Below are positions 56,296 through 64,000 of a stretch of DNA of 64,000 nucleotides, piece by piece. The position numbers and the translations under genes were made by a program. Origin of the DNA: Oenococcus oeni DSM 20252 = AWRIB129. Its GTDB lineage: Bacteria; Bacillota; Bacilli; Lactobacillales; Lactobacillaceae. Position 1 is the first letter of the stretch; each line of letters starts with the position of its first letter. The stretch lies in the NCBI RefSeq assembly GCF_000372485.1, contig NZ_AQVA01000002.1:23655-87654 (forward strand), in the 5' to 3' direction. The notes under the pieces were generated by a model. It was not told the origin of the DNA. It did not search any database and was given only the letters and a program-made list of their open reading frames with translations.

Positions 56296-57089
56296 ATTAA
56301 ATAGATTGTTTAGGTAGACTTAAGGCTTTTTAGGGGGATTTGAGAGTATTTGGGGACCTTTAAAAAAGTAAAATGATCGATTAGAATACATGGCTGTTTG
56401 CCAAATTTTTTTTGCATTTTATATTCACACGTATGTGATGAAGAAATAGGCGTTTAAATGGATATTATTGCAACATCGAGCAGGTGATTCCCGATTTGTT
56501 TATATATGCAAATTCAAAGAATTGCTATAGGGAAATCAATTTTTTCGACTATTTATTATCACAGACCTATATTTCGATTAATTACAACAAAACATGAAGA
56601 AAAGAATAAAAATGCAAAAATTTCGGGAAAAAATATTGGTAATTTTTTCATATGTATATTTGTGTGAAGGACATGGATAGAGCAATAAATTTCTATGAAT
56701 TATTGCTGGATCAAAAGGTAAGCGAGAGATATTCTGTTTTAGCATTTTCAATTTCTAACATAATAGACTTTGTCTGTTTAATCCCCCAAAAGTAATCGAG
56801 AGACATATTTGGGGTAATAATTGTTTACCGAGTTTTCAAGTTAACAAAATGGAATTATTGCTGAAACGGATTGATGAGTTGAGCGTTCCTATCGGATTTC
56901 TTTTGACGAAAGTTTGGTCTTATAGTTTAAAGATAGCGAAGGGGATGTATTGCAAACAGATGAATTGTTTTTTTGGTCTCTTTTTGGATAATAATATATT
57001 TTTTTAATGATAAAGGGTTAATCGTTTAACATTTTTGCCTTGAAATCGGGTAAAATAATTCTTGTTATTTTTTTGTCCTTGGGGGAAAT
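56296..57089 (+). other. Gene-poor, decayed region between guaA and the truncated kinase
   Basis: Nearly 800 bp without an intact gene. The first part (56296-56650) is AT-rich with stops in all frames and shows nothing I can identify; no convincing guaA terminator is visible. The second part (56652-56976) holds the VOC pseudogene annotated separately. The last 110 bp must contain the promoter of the kinase remnant, but none is clear. Confidence 0.7.
56652..56976 (+). pseudogene. Broken glyoxalase/VOC-family gene
   Basis: Three consecutive frames give a VOC-type protein. From ATG 56652: MYICVKDMDRAINFYELLLDQ, the typical first beta-alpha unit, to a stop at 56793. A second frame from 56798: WGNNCLPSFQVNKMELLLKR and IDELSVPIGFLLTKV. 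A third from 56926: FKDSEGDVLQTDELF, the final strand with the metal-ligand Glu region. At least two frameshifts and one stop prevent a full product. The intact gene would have been about 115-120 aa. Confidence 0.75.
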
Positions 57090-57767
57090 ATGGTCGCAAA
57101 AAGTAAATTACTAGGATCTGTGGAGGCCGGCGGCACGAAGTTTGTTTGTGCCGTAGCCGATAGCAATTTTAATATCGTTGATCAAATAAAATTCAAGACA
57201 TCTAATCCACACGATACCTTGCTGCAGACGATTAATTTTTTTCAAAAATTTGAAGTATCTGCGATCGGTGTTGGTTCCTTTGGACCAATCGGAATCAAAG
57301 AAGGCTATGACGATTATGGTTTTATTACGAAAACGCCAAAAGTCGGCTGGTCTGATTTCGATTTCATCGGAACCTTGAAGACAGCAATTAATGTACCGAT
57401 CTTTTTTACAACTGATGTCAATTCTTCGGTCTATGGAGAATATCAGTTCGGAACTGTTAAAAAGGACCAGACACTGGTTTATTTTACTCTCGGCACCGGC
57501 GTTGGTGTCGGTGTCATCCAGAGCGGCCTATTCGTCGGCGGACGTTCTCATCCGGAAATGGGACATATCATTTTGCGTAAACATCCCGATGATACAAATT
57601 TTGCCGGAGTTTGTCGTTTTCACGGTGATTGCCTTGAGGGACTTGCTTCTGGGCCTTCTTTAGAAGCAAGAACAGGAGTCCGCTGGCTCTTTTTGCCTTG
57701 CAAAAAGCCGAAAATATCAATCTTTGATCGAACATCTTTTGATTTAATCGAGATTAATGTCTATTAA
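57090..57767 (+). pseudogene. Truncated ROK-family sugar kinase (fructokinase-like)
   Basis: A 225 aa frame with good ROK fructokinase features: GSVEAGGTKFVCAVAD (phosphate site), TTDVNSSVYGE with the catalytic Asp, TLGTGVGVGVI, and the zinc-site block HPDDTNFAGVCRFHGDCLEGLASGPSLEARTG. After residue about 197 the similarity stops, and an unrelated 28-residue tail follows; the C-terminal 65-90 residues of a normal (about 290 aa) enzyme, which close the active site, are missing. The other frames downstream do not restore it. Start has GGGGG 7 nt upstream. Probably non-functional. Confidence 0.75.
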
Positions 57768-57797
57768 ATTGCTTCTTTTTAAGGCTAAAATATTATA

Positions 57798-57811
57798 AAC
57801 GTTCGAGTTTT
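57798..57811 (-). promoter_or_regulatory. PurBox-like site upstream of the phosphatase-purine permease unit
   Basis: Read on the reverse strand, AAAACTCGAACGTT matches the purE upstream motif AAAACACGAACGTT at 13 of 14 bases. It lies 38 bp before the phosphatase ATG. Confidence 0.55.
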
Positions 57812-57835
57812 GCTGTTTTTATCTTCAAAAAATTG

Positions 57836-57848
57836 TATTCTATTTTGT
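57836..57848 (+). promoter_or_regulatory. Candidate -10 of a leaderless histidine-phosphatase transcript
   Basis: TATTCT (57836-57841) lies exactly 7 nt before ATG 57849. No Shine-Dalgarno sequence is visible. A TTGCTG at 57810-57815 is 20 bp upstream, too far for an ideal -35. Confidence 0.4.
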
Positions 57849-58502
57849 ATGAAGCGAATTTTTATCATTAGACACGGGCGAACTGAATGGAATTTAGAAG
57901 AGAGATTTCAGGGAGCTAATGGGGATTCGCCGCTTCTAGAATCAAGCAAAAAGGATTGCAGGGATTTGGCCGCTTTTCTCGACCATTTTTCATTTTCGGC
58001 TGTTTATACGAGCCCGATTAAACGAGCTAGAAGAACGGCTGAGATAACATTGGCCGATTCAAAGAAACATTCCAAAGAAAGAATCATCGATGATGAAAAT
58101 TTCCGCGAGCTTGCTTTTGGCGATTGGGAGGGTTTGACGAAAAAACAGGTTGTTAACAAGCATCCCGAGCTTTTCGCCAAATTAATCGCCAGAGAAGATG
58201 ATCCACGTTTTTTACATTTTGGCGTTGAAAATTTTTCCAAGGCAAGGGAACGTTTTAAAACAGGAATTATTCACCGCATTAAAGAAATTAACGATGATGA
58301 AAATCTTTTGATTTTTTCTCACGGATCTATTATTCAGCTCGGAATTAAAGCATTAACTGGAAATGAAAATATTTCTTCGTTAAAAAATACCTCGACTTCG
58401 ATTTTGCAGACGACAGATGATGAGCATTTCACGATTGAAAGCTATGACGAAGTCGGTTATTTGAAGGAAATTAATACCAAGGGAAATACAACACTTATTT
58501 GA
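57849..58502 (+). CDS. Histidine phosphatase family protein (phosphoglycerate mutase-like)
   Basis: 217 aa from ATG 57849; the upstream part of the frame is AT-rich and non-coding. RIFIIRHGRTEWNLEERFQG gives the RHG catalytic histidine and the EWN motif; VYTSPIKRARRTAEI supplies an active-site Arg; ENFRELAFGDWEGL the acid; LLIFSHGSIIQLGIKAL the second His. This is the branch-2-like family of broad phosphatases, including cobC and fructose-2,6-bisphosphatase relatives; the substrate is unknown. The purine permease follows 8 bp downstream. Confidence 0.88.
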   Translation: MKRIFIIRHGRTEWNLEERFQGANGDSPLLESSKKDCRDLAAFLDHFSFSAVYTSPIKRARRTAEITLADSKKHSKERIIDDENFRELAFGDWEGLTKKQVVNKHPELFAKLIAREDDPRFLHFGVENFSKARERFKTGIIHRIKEINDDENLLIFSHGSIIQLGIKALTGNENISSLKNTSTSILQTTDDEHFTIESYDEVGYLKEINTKGNTTLI

Positions 58503-58510
58503 GGAGAAAT

Positions 58511-59932
58511 ATGTTTCAGTTAGAAAAGTATCACACGAATGTCAAAAGAGAAGTCATTGCCGGTTTTACGACTTTTCTATCAATGGTTTATATTTTCTTT
58601 TTAAACCCACAGATCTTAGGACAAACCGGTATGCCGAAAAAGGGCGTTTTTTTGGCTTCGATTATCGTTTCGACGATCGGAACATTATTTATGGGATTGT
58701 TTGCCAATGTTCCTTTTGCCTTGGCTCCTGGAATTGGCATGCAGGCCTATTTCACCTACACAATCGTTTTTGGTTTTCATTTTAAATGGCAGCAGGCTCT
58801 GGCAATCGTTTTTTTGGTTGGGACTTTTGATTTAATTATTACTCTGACGCATGGAAGACGGGCGATTGTTAAAGCGATTCCCGTGGAGCTAAAAGCCGCA
58901 ATTGCCGGCGGGATTGGCTTGTTTGTTACTTATATCGGCTTAAAGAATGCCGGATTTATCAATTTCATTATCGATAAAACCGATGTTATTTCCGGCTGGG
59001 GAACATCTTCGATGATTGGCAATGGCAGCGTTACACCCGAGATGGCCAATTTCAATCAGACTCCGGTAATCCTGGCACTAATCGGTTTGTTGATTCTGAT
59101 CGTTTTGTGTTTGCGGAAAGTTCCCGGCGCTTTTTTGATTTCAATGATCTTAACAACATTGATCGGTATCCCAATGGGGGTCACTAATACGGATATCTCT
59201 TGGGGACAATCACTTTCGGAAACTTTTTCTGAGTTTTCAAAAGTCTTTCTGGCTTCGTTCTCCAATCAAGGTATGCCAACTCTTTTCACTAATTGGCACG
59301 CTTTCTTGTTAACGCTTGCGACTGTCTTTGCGATGGGTTTGACCGGATTATTCGATGCGATCGGAACTCTACTTGGAATCGGCGAACAGACACAGATTTT
59401 TACAAAAGAAGATCAGCGCGAGTTTGCTGAAAATCGTGCTGGTTTCAAAACTCGAATGGATCGCGCTCTGTTGGCTGATACTGTGACGACCACCAGCGCT
59501 GGGCTACTGGGTACTTCCAATACAACGACTTTTATTGAATCTGCTTCTGGAATTGCCGCCGGCGGGAGAACTGGCTTGTCCAATCTCGTAACAGCAGCAG
59601 CATTTTTGCTGACAATTTTCTTTGCTCCTTTTGTCTCTGTAATTCCAAATGCCGCTACAGCGCCGATTTTAATTTTGGTCGGTATTTCAATGATGGGCGA
59701 ATTCAAAAAAATTGAATGGGGCGATCTTGAAATTGCTATTCCATCGTTCTTTACTTCTGTATTTATGGCCTTGTCTTATTCGATTTCTTATGGAATTGCT
59801 GCCGGATTCATCTTTTATATTTTTGTAAAAATAATCAAAGGAAAGTTCAAACAGATTAATCCGGTTGTTTTGATCATTAGTCTGATGTTTTTGGTAAACT
59901 TCATTCTAATTGCCTTTAGATTTGCTGATTAA
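58511..59932 (+). CDS. NCS2/AzgA-family guanine/hypoxanthine permease
   Basis: 473 aa from ATG 58511 with GAGGAG at 58501-58506. About 12-14 membrane segments. REVIAGFTTFLSMVYIFFLNPQIL at the N-terminus, ALAPGIGMQAYFTYTIV near residue 80, AIAGGIGLFVTYIGLKNAGFI near 130, ALLADTVTTTSAGLLGTSNTTTFIESASGIAAGGRTGLSN near 320 with the substrate-site motif. This is the PbuG/PbuO (AzgA) branch rather than the xanthine/uracil branch. It imports hypoxanthine, guanine or adenine and so feeds Hpt. A PurBox-like site lies upstream of its operon. Confidence 0.93.
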   Translation: MFQLEKYHTNVKREVIAGFTTFLSMVYIFFLNPQILGQTGMPKKGVFLASIIVSTIGTLFMGLFANVPFALAPGIGMQAYFTYTIVFGFHFKWQQALAIVFLVGTFDLIITLTHGRRAIVKAIPVELKAAIAGGIGLFVTYIGLKNAGFINFIIDKTDVISGWGTSSMIGNGSVTPEMANFNQTPVILALIGLLILIVLCLRKVPGAFLISMILTTLIGIPMGVTNTDISWGQSLSETFSEFSKVFLASFSNQGMPTLFTNWHAFLLTLATVFAMGLTGLFDAIGTLLGIGEQTQIFTKEDQREFAENRAGFKTRMDRALLADTVTTTSAGLLGTSNTTTFIESASGIAAGGRTGLSNLVTAAAFLLTIFFAPFVSVIPNAATAPILILVGISMMGEFKKIEWGDLEIAIPSFFTSVFMALSYSISYGIAAGFIFYIFVKIIKGKFKQINPVVLIISLMFLVNFILIAFRFAD

Positions 59933-59985
59933 AAAAAGTATGAATTTGTTAATAAATATGACAGAATATCAGTATGTGTTACCTT

Positions 59986-60021
59986 TATGATGTTTAATCA
60001 ATTACAAAAGATTTGATTAAA
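59986..60021 (+). promoter_or_regulatory. arcA promoter -10 and overlapping inverted repeat
   Basis: TATGAT (59986-59991) is a good -10, placing +1 near 59998; I do not see a well-spaced -35. TTTAATCAA (59993-60001) and TTGATTAAA (60013-60021) are perfect 9-bp inverted arms with an 11-nt spacer, lying over the start site and directly before the ribosome site. It could be an operator or an mRNA hairpin. Confidence 0.6.
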
Positions 60022-60033
60022 ATAGGAGTAAAA

Positions 60034-61278
60034 ATGCTGACAGAAAAAAGTCCAATCCACGTAAATTCAGAAATTGGCAGATTGAAGACGGTTATACTTC
60101 ATCGGCCCGGGAAAGAAATCGAGAATTTGACGCCTGATACAATGGGACCTTTGTTGTTTGATGATATTCCTTATTTATTGCTTGCCCAAAAAGAACATGA
60201 TAATTTTGCTGATACCTTGCGAAAAAAAGGTGTTGAAGTTTTGTATCTTGAAAAGTTGGTTGTTCAAGCTTTGGAAACAGATGAACAGGTTAAAGCTTTT
60301 TTTATTGATAAAATGATTGCCGAATCTGGTTTTAAAAGTGGGACGATACATGACCAATTACAAAAATTTTTAGTTGACCTACCAACTAATGAGATGGTCG
60401 ATAAAATTATGGCCGGCGTTCGTTTCGATGAAATCGAGTTTTCCTCAAAAGATTTGCAAAATTTTTCATTCGATCAGACGAGACCTTTTCTCATGGCACC
60501 AATGCCTAATCTTTATTTCACTCGCGATCCATCGGCTTCGATTGGCGATGGTTTAACGATCAACCGAATGACCTTCAAAGCTCGTCGACGGGAATCAATG
60601 TTCACCGAACTGGTTATTAATCATCATCCACGTTTTGCAAATAAAAATATCAACGTGTGGCGCGATCGTAATCACGTTGCCAGACTTGAAGGCGGCGATG
60701 AATTGGTTCTTTCCGATCATGTGTTGGCGATTGGTCTTTCGCAAAGAACTAGTTCCGAAGCAATCAAGGATGTTGCGAAAAATTTATTTGCCGGATCGAA
60801 TTACGATACCGTAATCGCGATTCAGATTCCTCAAACTCATGCGACGATGCATTTGGATACGGTTTTTACAATGGTAAATTTTGATCAATTTACTGTTCAC
60901 CCGATGATTCTCAACAACAAGGGAGAACTGCCGATTCTTGTGATGCATAAGGATAAACAGAATCAGATTAAAATCGAATCTTCCAATAATCTTAAAACAG
61001 TTCTTAAAGAACAGCTCGGTTTGAACGAACTTGATCTGATCTCAACCGGTGATGGTGATCCGATAATTTCCGCCCGTGAGCAATGGAATGACGGATCGAA
61101 TACTTTGGCAATCGCCCCTGGATCAGTTGTGACTTATGATCGTAATTATGTTTCAAACGAAGCTTTGCGTAAGCATGGTATTCAGGTTTCCGAGGTCCCT
61201 TCTAGTGAAATTTCTCGTGGGCGTGGCGGCCCGCGTTGTATGAGTATGCCGATCTATCGCGAAGATATTGAAAATTAA
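60034..61278 (+). CDS. arcA: Arginine deiminase
   Basis: 414 aa from ATG 60034, with AGGAG 5 nt upstream; the longer frame starts within the leader. [27 protein letters not shown] is the family N-terminus, then [16 protein letters not shown] near residue 160, [23 protein letters not shown] near 220, HLDTVFTMV near 270 and the nucleophile Cys in [16 protein letters not shown] at the C-terminus. It hydrolyses arginine to citrulline and ammonia, raising pH and supplying ATP when arcB and arcC products are present. Neither gene is adjacent; a terminator follows. Confidence 0.97.
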   Translation: MLTEKSPIHVNSEIGRLKTVILHRPGKEIENLTPDTMGPLLFDDIPYLLLAQKEHDNFADTLRKKGVEVLYLEKLVVQALETDEQVKAFFIDKMIAESGFKSGTIHDQLQKFLVDLPTNEMVDKIMAGVRFDEIEFSSKDLQNFSFDQTRPFLMAPMPNLYFTRDPSASIGDGLTINRMTFKARRRESMFTELVINHHPRFANKNINVWRDRNHVARLEGGDELVLSDHVLAIGLSQRTSSEAIKDVAKNLFAGSNYDTVIAIQIPQTHATMHLDTVFTMVNFDQFTVHPMILNNKGELPILVMHKDKQNQIKIESSNNLKTVLKEQLGLNELDLISTGDGDPIISAREQWNDGSNTLAIAPGSVVTYDRNYVSNEALRKHGIQVSEVPSSEISRGRGGPRCMSMPIYREDIEN

Positions 61279-61285
61279 AGTATTT

Positions 61286-61325
61286 AAAAAGATTGCATTT
61301 AATAATTAATGCAATCTTTTTAAAT
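61286..61325. terminator. Bidirectional terminator between arcA and the MIP18-type gene
   Basis: AAAAAGATTGCATT (61286-61299) / AATGCAATCTTTTT (61308-61321), a perfect 14-bp stem with an 8-nt loop and A/T runs at both edges. Confidence 0.93.
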
Positions 61326-61340
61326 TAATTGTTATTTTTT

Positions 61341-61697
61341 TCAGGAGATTCCCAAAGAAATTCTCGCGAGCCGGGAAATCCGATTCGGGTCCCAGACGAT
61401 CGTCGGGTCGATTTGTACCAAAACGTTAGTAAAATCACTATATGTCATAATCGCATCTTCGACGATTGTCTGCAATTCGGCAGTTAAAGGACATCCGAGC
61501 AGTGTCAAAGCCATTAAAACATGTAGTTGCCGTTTCTTGTCTTTCTTGACGATCTGCAAACTGTAAATCAAGCCAAGATCCTGGACGCTCACTCCCATTT
61601 CCGGGTCAATCGCCTGTTTTAAAGCTTCTATAACTGAGGAAAACTCCGCTTCTGTCAAGGATTCGTCAACATTTTCAACTTGTGTATTTTTATTCAA
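61341..61697 (-). CDS. MIP18/DUF59-family Fe-S assembly factor (SufT/PaaD-like)
   Basis: 118 aa. IDPEMGVSVQDLGLIYSLQI and LTLLGCPLTAELQTIVEDAI are the DUF59 signature blocks, the latter with the conserved Cys. Members help mature Fe-S proteins. The start is a TTG at 61697: a stop lies in-frame just upstream and no later Met is suitable. AGGAGG (61711-61716 on the reverse strand) is 13 nt away, longer than usual. It faces nrdD, whose activase NrdG is an Fe-S protein. Confidence 0.85.
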   Translation of the reverse strand: MNKNTQVENVDESLTEAEFSSVIEALKQAIDPEMGVSVQDLGLIYSLQIVKKDKKRQLHVLMALTLLGCPLTAELQTIVEDAIMTYSDFTNVLVQIDPTIVWDPNRISRLARISLGIS

Positions 61698-61848
61698 AGC
61701 TTGTCACCAGCCTCCTAATAAGTTTAATAAAAGTTTAATAAATTCTCACTTAAAAATAATTTTTTTCAACGGCTTCAGATTAGCATGATTCAAGCAAAAC
61801 ATCTATCTTTTCCCTTCAAAAAAACTAACTCTAAGGCATTTTTTTAGA
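61698..61848. other. Divergent intergenic region between the MIP18-type gene and nrdD
   Basis: AT-rich. It contains an 11-bp tandem repeat (AAGTTTAATAA type, about 61720-61741) just upstream of the reverse-strand ribosome site. The reverse-strand promoter is not clear; the nrdD promoter is annotated separately. Confidence 0.5.
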
Positions 61849-61880
61849 TTGAACCTTGCCCAATAATCCGTTATTATTGG
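61849..61880 (+). promoter_or_regulatory. nrdD promoter with overlapping operator-like palindrome
   Basis: TTGAAC (61849-61854), exactly 17 bp, TATTAT (61872-61877). CCAATAAT (61860-61867) and ATTATTGG (61873-61880) form a perfect 8-bp inverted repeat with a 5-nt spacer covering the spacer and -10. Confidence 0.75.
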
Positions 61881-61912
61881 CGTTAATCAAAAAGATAAAG
61901 GAGTTGAATGAA

Positions 61913-64000
61913 ATGATAAATCAAGATAATGATTCGCCAGCAACGCTAACCGCAATTAAAATTCAAGAAGACGACGGCAGTATTTCCCAACTAAAAGATG
62001 ACCAGATAGAAAAAGTGCTTTTGCATGCCAATGACAAAGTCGATCAGCCGCTTGACAGCCAATTAATCAAAAATATCGTTGATCAAGTCATGACAAAAAT
62101 ACCGCTTTCCGACAACTCTGTAGCAACTCGCCAGGATTTGAACACAGCTATTCTGCGTTCTTTAAAAGAGCAGGGCAATCCACAACTGGCACAAGTCGCG
62201 AATAATCAATTATTGTCGGCCGAAATTAATTCCAGCAAAGCAACGGATATCAATTTTACGATTCAAAAACTGCTTAACAAAGACAAGACAGTCGTCAATG
62301 AAAATGCGAACAAGGACAGCCATGTTTTTAATACTCAACGAGATTTGACGGCAGGCACCGTTGCGCGTTCAATTGGTTTGAAAATGCTTCCGCCAAGGGT
62401 CGCCAAAGCACATATGAGTGGCGATATCCATTGGCATGATTTGGATTATCAACCATATAGCCCAATGACCAACTGCTGCTTAATCGATTTTAAAGAAATG
62501 TTGACCAACGGTTTTAAAATCGGCAATGCCGAACTTGAATCTCCAAATTCAATTCAGACTGCCACTGCCCAAATGGCCCAGATCATTGCTAATGTAGCTT
62601 CCAGCCAATATGGTGGTTGTTCTGCAGATCGGACTGACGAATTTCTAGCTCCCTTTGCTGAAAAAAATTATCATAAGAATCTAGCCGAAGCAAAGCAATG
62701 GATTGAAGACGAAGACAAACAGGAAGCTTTTGCTCGTCAAAAAACCGAAAAAGACATTTACGACGCGATGCAGGGTTTGGAATATGAAATTAATACTTTG
62801 TATTCTTCTCAAGGCCAGACGCCATTTACGACTGTCGGTTTTGGTTTAGGAACGAGTTGGATAGAACGGTCGATCCAAAAGGCGATTTTACAAGTTCGGA
62901 TTAAGGGCTTGGGCAAGGAAAGGCGGACGGCGATTTTTCCAAAATTAGTCTTTACTATCAAACGTGGGCTCAATCTAAAACCTGAAGATCCTAACTATGA
63001 TATTAAGCAGTTGGCAATCGAATGTGCCACTAAGCGGATGTATCCTGATGTTTTGATGTATGACAAAATTGTTGAACTTACCGGTAGTTTCAAAGCCCCG
63101 ATGGGCTGTCGTTCATTTTTGCAAGGATGGTGGGATGAAAATGGCCGCGAAGTCAATGCCGGTCGCATGAATTTAGGGGTTGTTACAGTTAACCTTCCCA
63201 GAATAGCCATGGAGTCAAAAGGAGATCAGGCGAAGTTTTGGAAGATTTTCGAGGATCGTTTGAATGTTTGTAAAGAAGCGCTTGTTTTCAAGATCAACCG
63301 CGCCAAAGAAGCTAGTCCGGAGAATGCTCCGATTCTTTATGAATATGGAGCCTTCGGCAAGCGCTTGAAGCCGACTGATTCAATCGATCAGCTCTTTAAT
63401 AAATCCCGCTCGACTGTTTCTTTGGGATATATCGGTATTTATGAAGTGGGAACTGTCTTTTTTGGTCACGCTTGGGAACATAACCCGGAGGCCAAAGCAT
63501 TTTCTGTTAAGATTGTCAAAACCTTATGGGAACACTGCAAGGCTTGGGAAAAGGAATATGGCTACCATTTCAGTGTTTACAGTACTCCAAGTGAGAGCTT
63601 GACCGATACATTCTGCCGGCTTGATACAAAGAAGTTTGGCATTGTTAAAGACATTACCGATAAGGAATATTACACGAATAGTTTCCACTATGATGTTAGA
63701 AAGAAAATTACCCCCTTTGAAAAGATCGATTTTGAAAAAGATTATCCAAAATACTGTTCTGGCGGTTTTATTCATTATTGTGAATATCCAAATTTGAAAC
63801 AAAATCCAAAAGCATTGGAAGCAGTTTGGGACTACGCTTATGACAAAATCGGGTATTTAGGAACCAACACTCCTATCGACCAATGTTTTAAATGTGGTTT
63901 TAAGGGAGAATTTGAAGCCACAGCGCGTGGTTTTAAGTGCCCGAAGTGTGGTAATACCGATCCGGCAACCTGTGATGTTGTTAAAAGGACTTGTGGATAT
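61913..64000 (+). CDS. nrdD: Anaerobic (class III) ribonucleoside-triphosphate reductase (3' end cut by window edge)
   Basis: Open from ATG 61913 (AAGGAG 9 nt upstream) to the window edge, 696 codons; about 40 residues, including the glycyl-radical loop, lie beyond. An ATP-cone domain (about residues 12-110) is followed by the catalytic barrel: YSPMTNCCLIDFKEMLTNGF, NVASSQYGGCSADRTDEF, the APMGCRSFLQGW block and SVYSTPSESLTDTFCRLD. The C-terminal zinc ribbon CFKCGF...CPKCG precedes KRTCGY. It makes dNTPs without oxygen and needs the NrdG activase, not in the window. Unlike AlaS and IleS, it keeps all its catalytic and zinc cysteines. Confidence 0.96.
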   Translation, partial: MINQDNDSPATLTAIKIQEDDGSISQLKDDQIEKVLLHANDKVDQPLDSQLIKNIVDQVMTKIPLSDNSVATRQDLNTAILRSLKEQGNPQLAQVANNQLLSAEINSSKATDINFTIQKLLNKDKTVVNENANKDSHVFNTQRDLTAGTVARSIGLKMLPPRVAKAHMSGDIHWHDLDYQPYSPMTNCCLIDFKEMLTNGFKIGNAELESPNSIQTATAQMAQIIANVASSQYGGCSADRTDEFLAPFAEKNYHKNLAEAKQWIEDEDKQEAFARQKTEKDIYDAMQGLEYEINTLYSSQGQTPFTTVGFGLGTSWIERSIQKAILQVRIKGLGKERRTAIFPKLVFTIKRGLNLKPEDPNYDIKQLAIECATKRMYPDVLMYDKIVELTGSFKAPMGCRSFLQGWWDENGREVNAGRMNLGVVTVNLPRIAMESKGDQAKFWKIFEDRLNVCKEALVFKINRAKEASPENAPILYEYGAFGKRLKPTDSIDQLFNKSRSTVSLGYIGIYEVGTVFFGHAWEHNPEAKAFSVKIVKTLWEHCKAWEKEYGYHFSVYSTPSESLTDTFCRLDTKKFGIVKDITDKEYYTNSFHYDVRKKITPFEKIDFEKDYPKYCSGGFIHYCEYPNLKQNPKALEAVWDYAYDKIGYLGTNTPIDQCFKCGFKGEFEATARGFKCPKCGNTDPATCDVVKRTCGY

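Noticed and set aside
56296-56650. Possible remnants of a second pseudogene after guaA
   Set aside because: I examined the frames but found no segment I could assign to a family.
1-64000. CRISPR arrays, tRNA or rRNA genes, insertion sequences, phage genes
   Set aside because: No regularly spaced repeats, cloverleaf sequences, transposase motifs or phage proteins were seen.

Overview
This window is a gene-dense stretch (about 38-40% G+C by eye) of a low-GC Gram-positive chromosome. It holds a mraZ-to-ftsZ division cluster, T-box-controlled alaS and ileS, a CBS-less IMP dehydrogenase, arginine deiminase and an anaerobic ribonucleotide reductase. Together these point to a heterofermentative lactic acid bacterium of the Leuconostoc/Oenococcus group. 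Oenococcus is my best guess, inferred from gene content and not proven. I see no rRNA, tRNA, CRISPR array, insertion sequence or prophage.

Layout. 1-4990: a LysR regulator faces an operon for non-oxidative decarboxylation of a phenolic acid (lpdC-lpdB-lpdD) plus an anion transporter. 5055-6954: a reverse-strand amino-acid permease and a universal stress protein. 7193-11108: T-box leader, alaS, ireB, ruvX and a DUF1292 gene. 11114-19838: an unknown gene, mecA, coiA, pepF, nadK, an RluD-type pseudouridine synthase, a reverse-strand lactonase, an AI-2E-type permease and trmL. 19893-35431: ftsK, a DUF3397 gene, then the division and cell-wall cluster mraZ-rsmH-ftsL-pbp-mraY-murD-murG-divIB-ftsA-ftsZ-sepF-yggT-ylmH. 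35463-38434: T-box and ileS. 38528-56295: fifteen co-directional purine genes, purEKCSQLFMNHD, guaB, purA, purB, hpt and guaA; with the reused PurB step this is a complete route from PRPP to IMP, AMP and GMP plus hypoxanthine/guanine salvage. 56296-57767: a decayed region with a glyoxalase-type pseudogene and a truncated sugar kinase. 57849-59932: a histidine phosphatase and an NCS2 purine permease. 60034-64000: arcA, a MIP18-type Fe-S assembly gene and the start of nrdD (cut by the window edge).

Regulation visible in the sequence: a LysR-type palindrome, two T-boxes, an MraZ operator array, a variant guanine riboswitch before guaB, a PurBox-like motif shared by purE and the purine permease, and candidate operators on the arcA and nrdD promoters. 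The observations I rate highest are (1) a set of genes that lack a Shine-Dalgarno sequence but carry a -10 hexamer 5-9 nt before the ATG, which suggests leaderless mRNAs; (2) AlaS and IleS that contain no cysteine at all and have lost their zinc ligands; (3) the guanine riboswitch with a shortened L3 loop and a duplicated switching strand; and (4) the shared PurBox-like motif.
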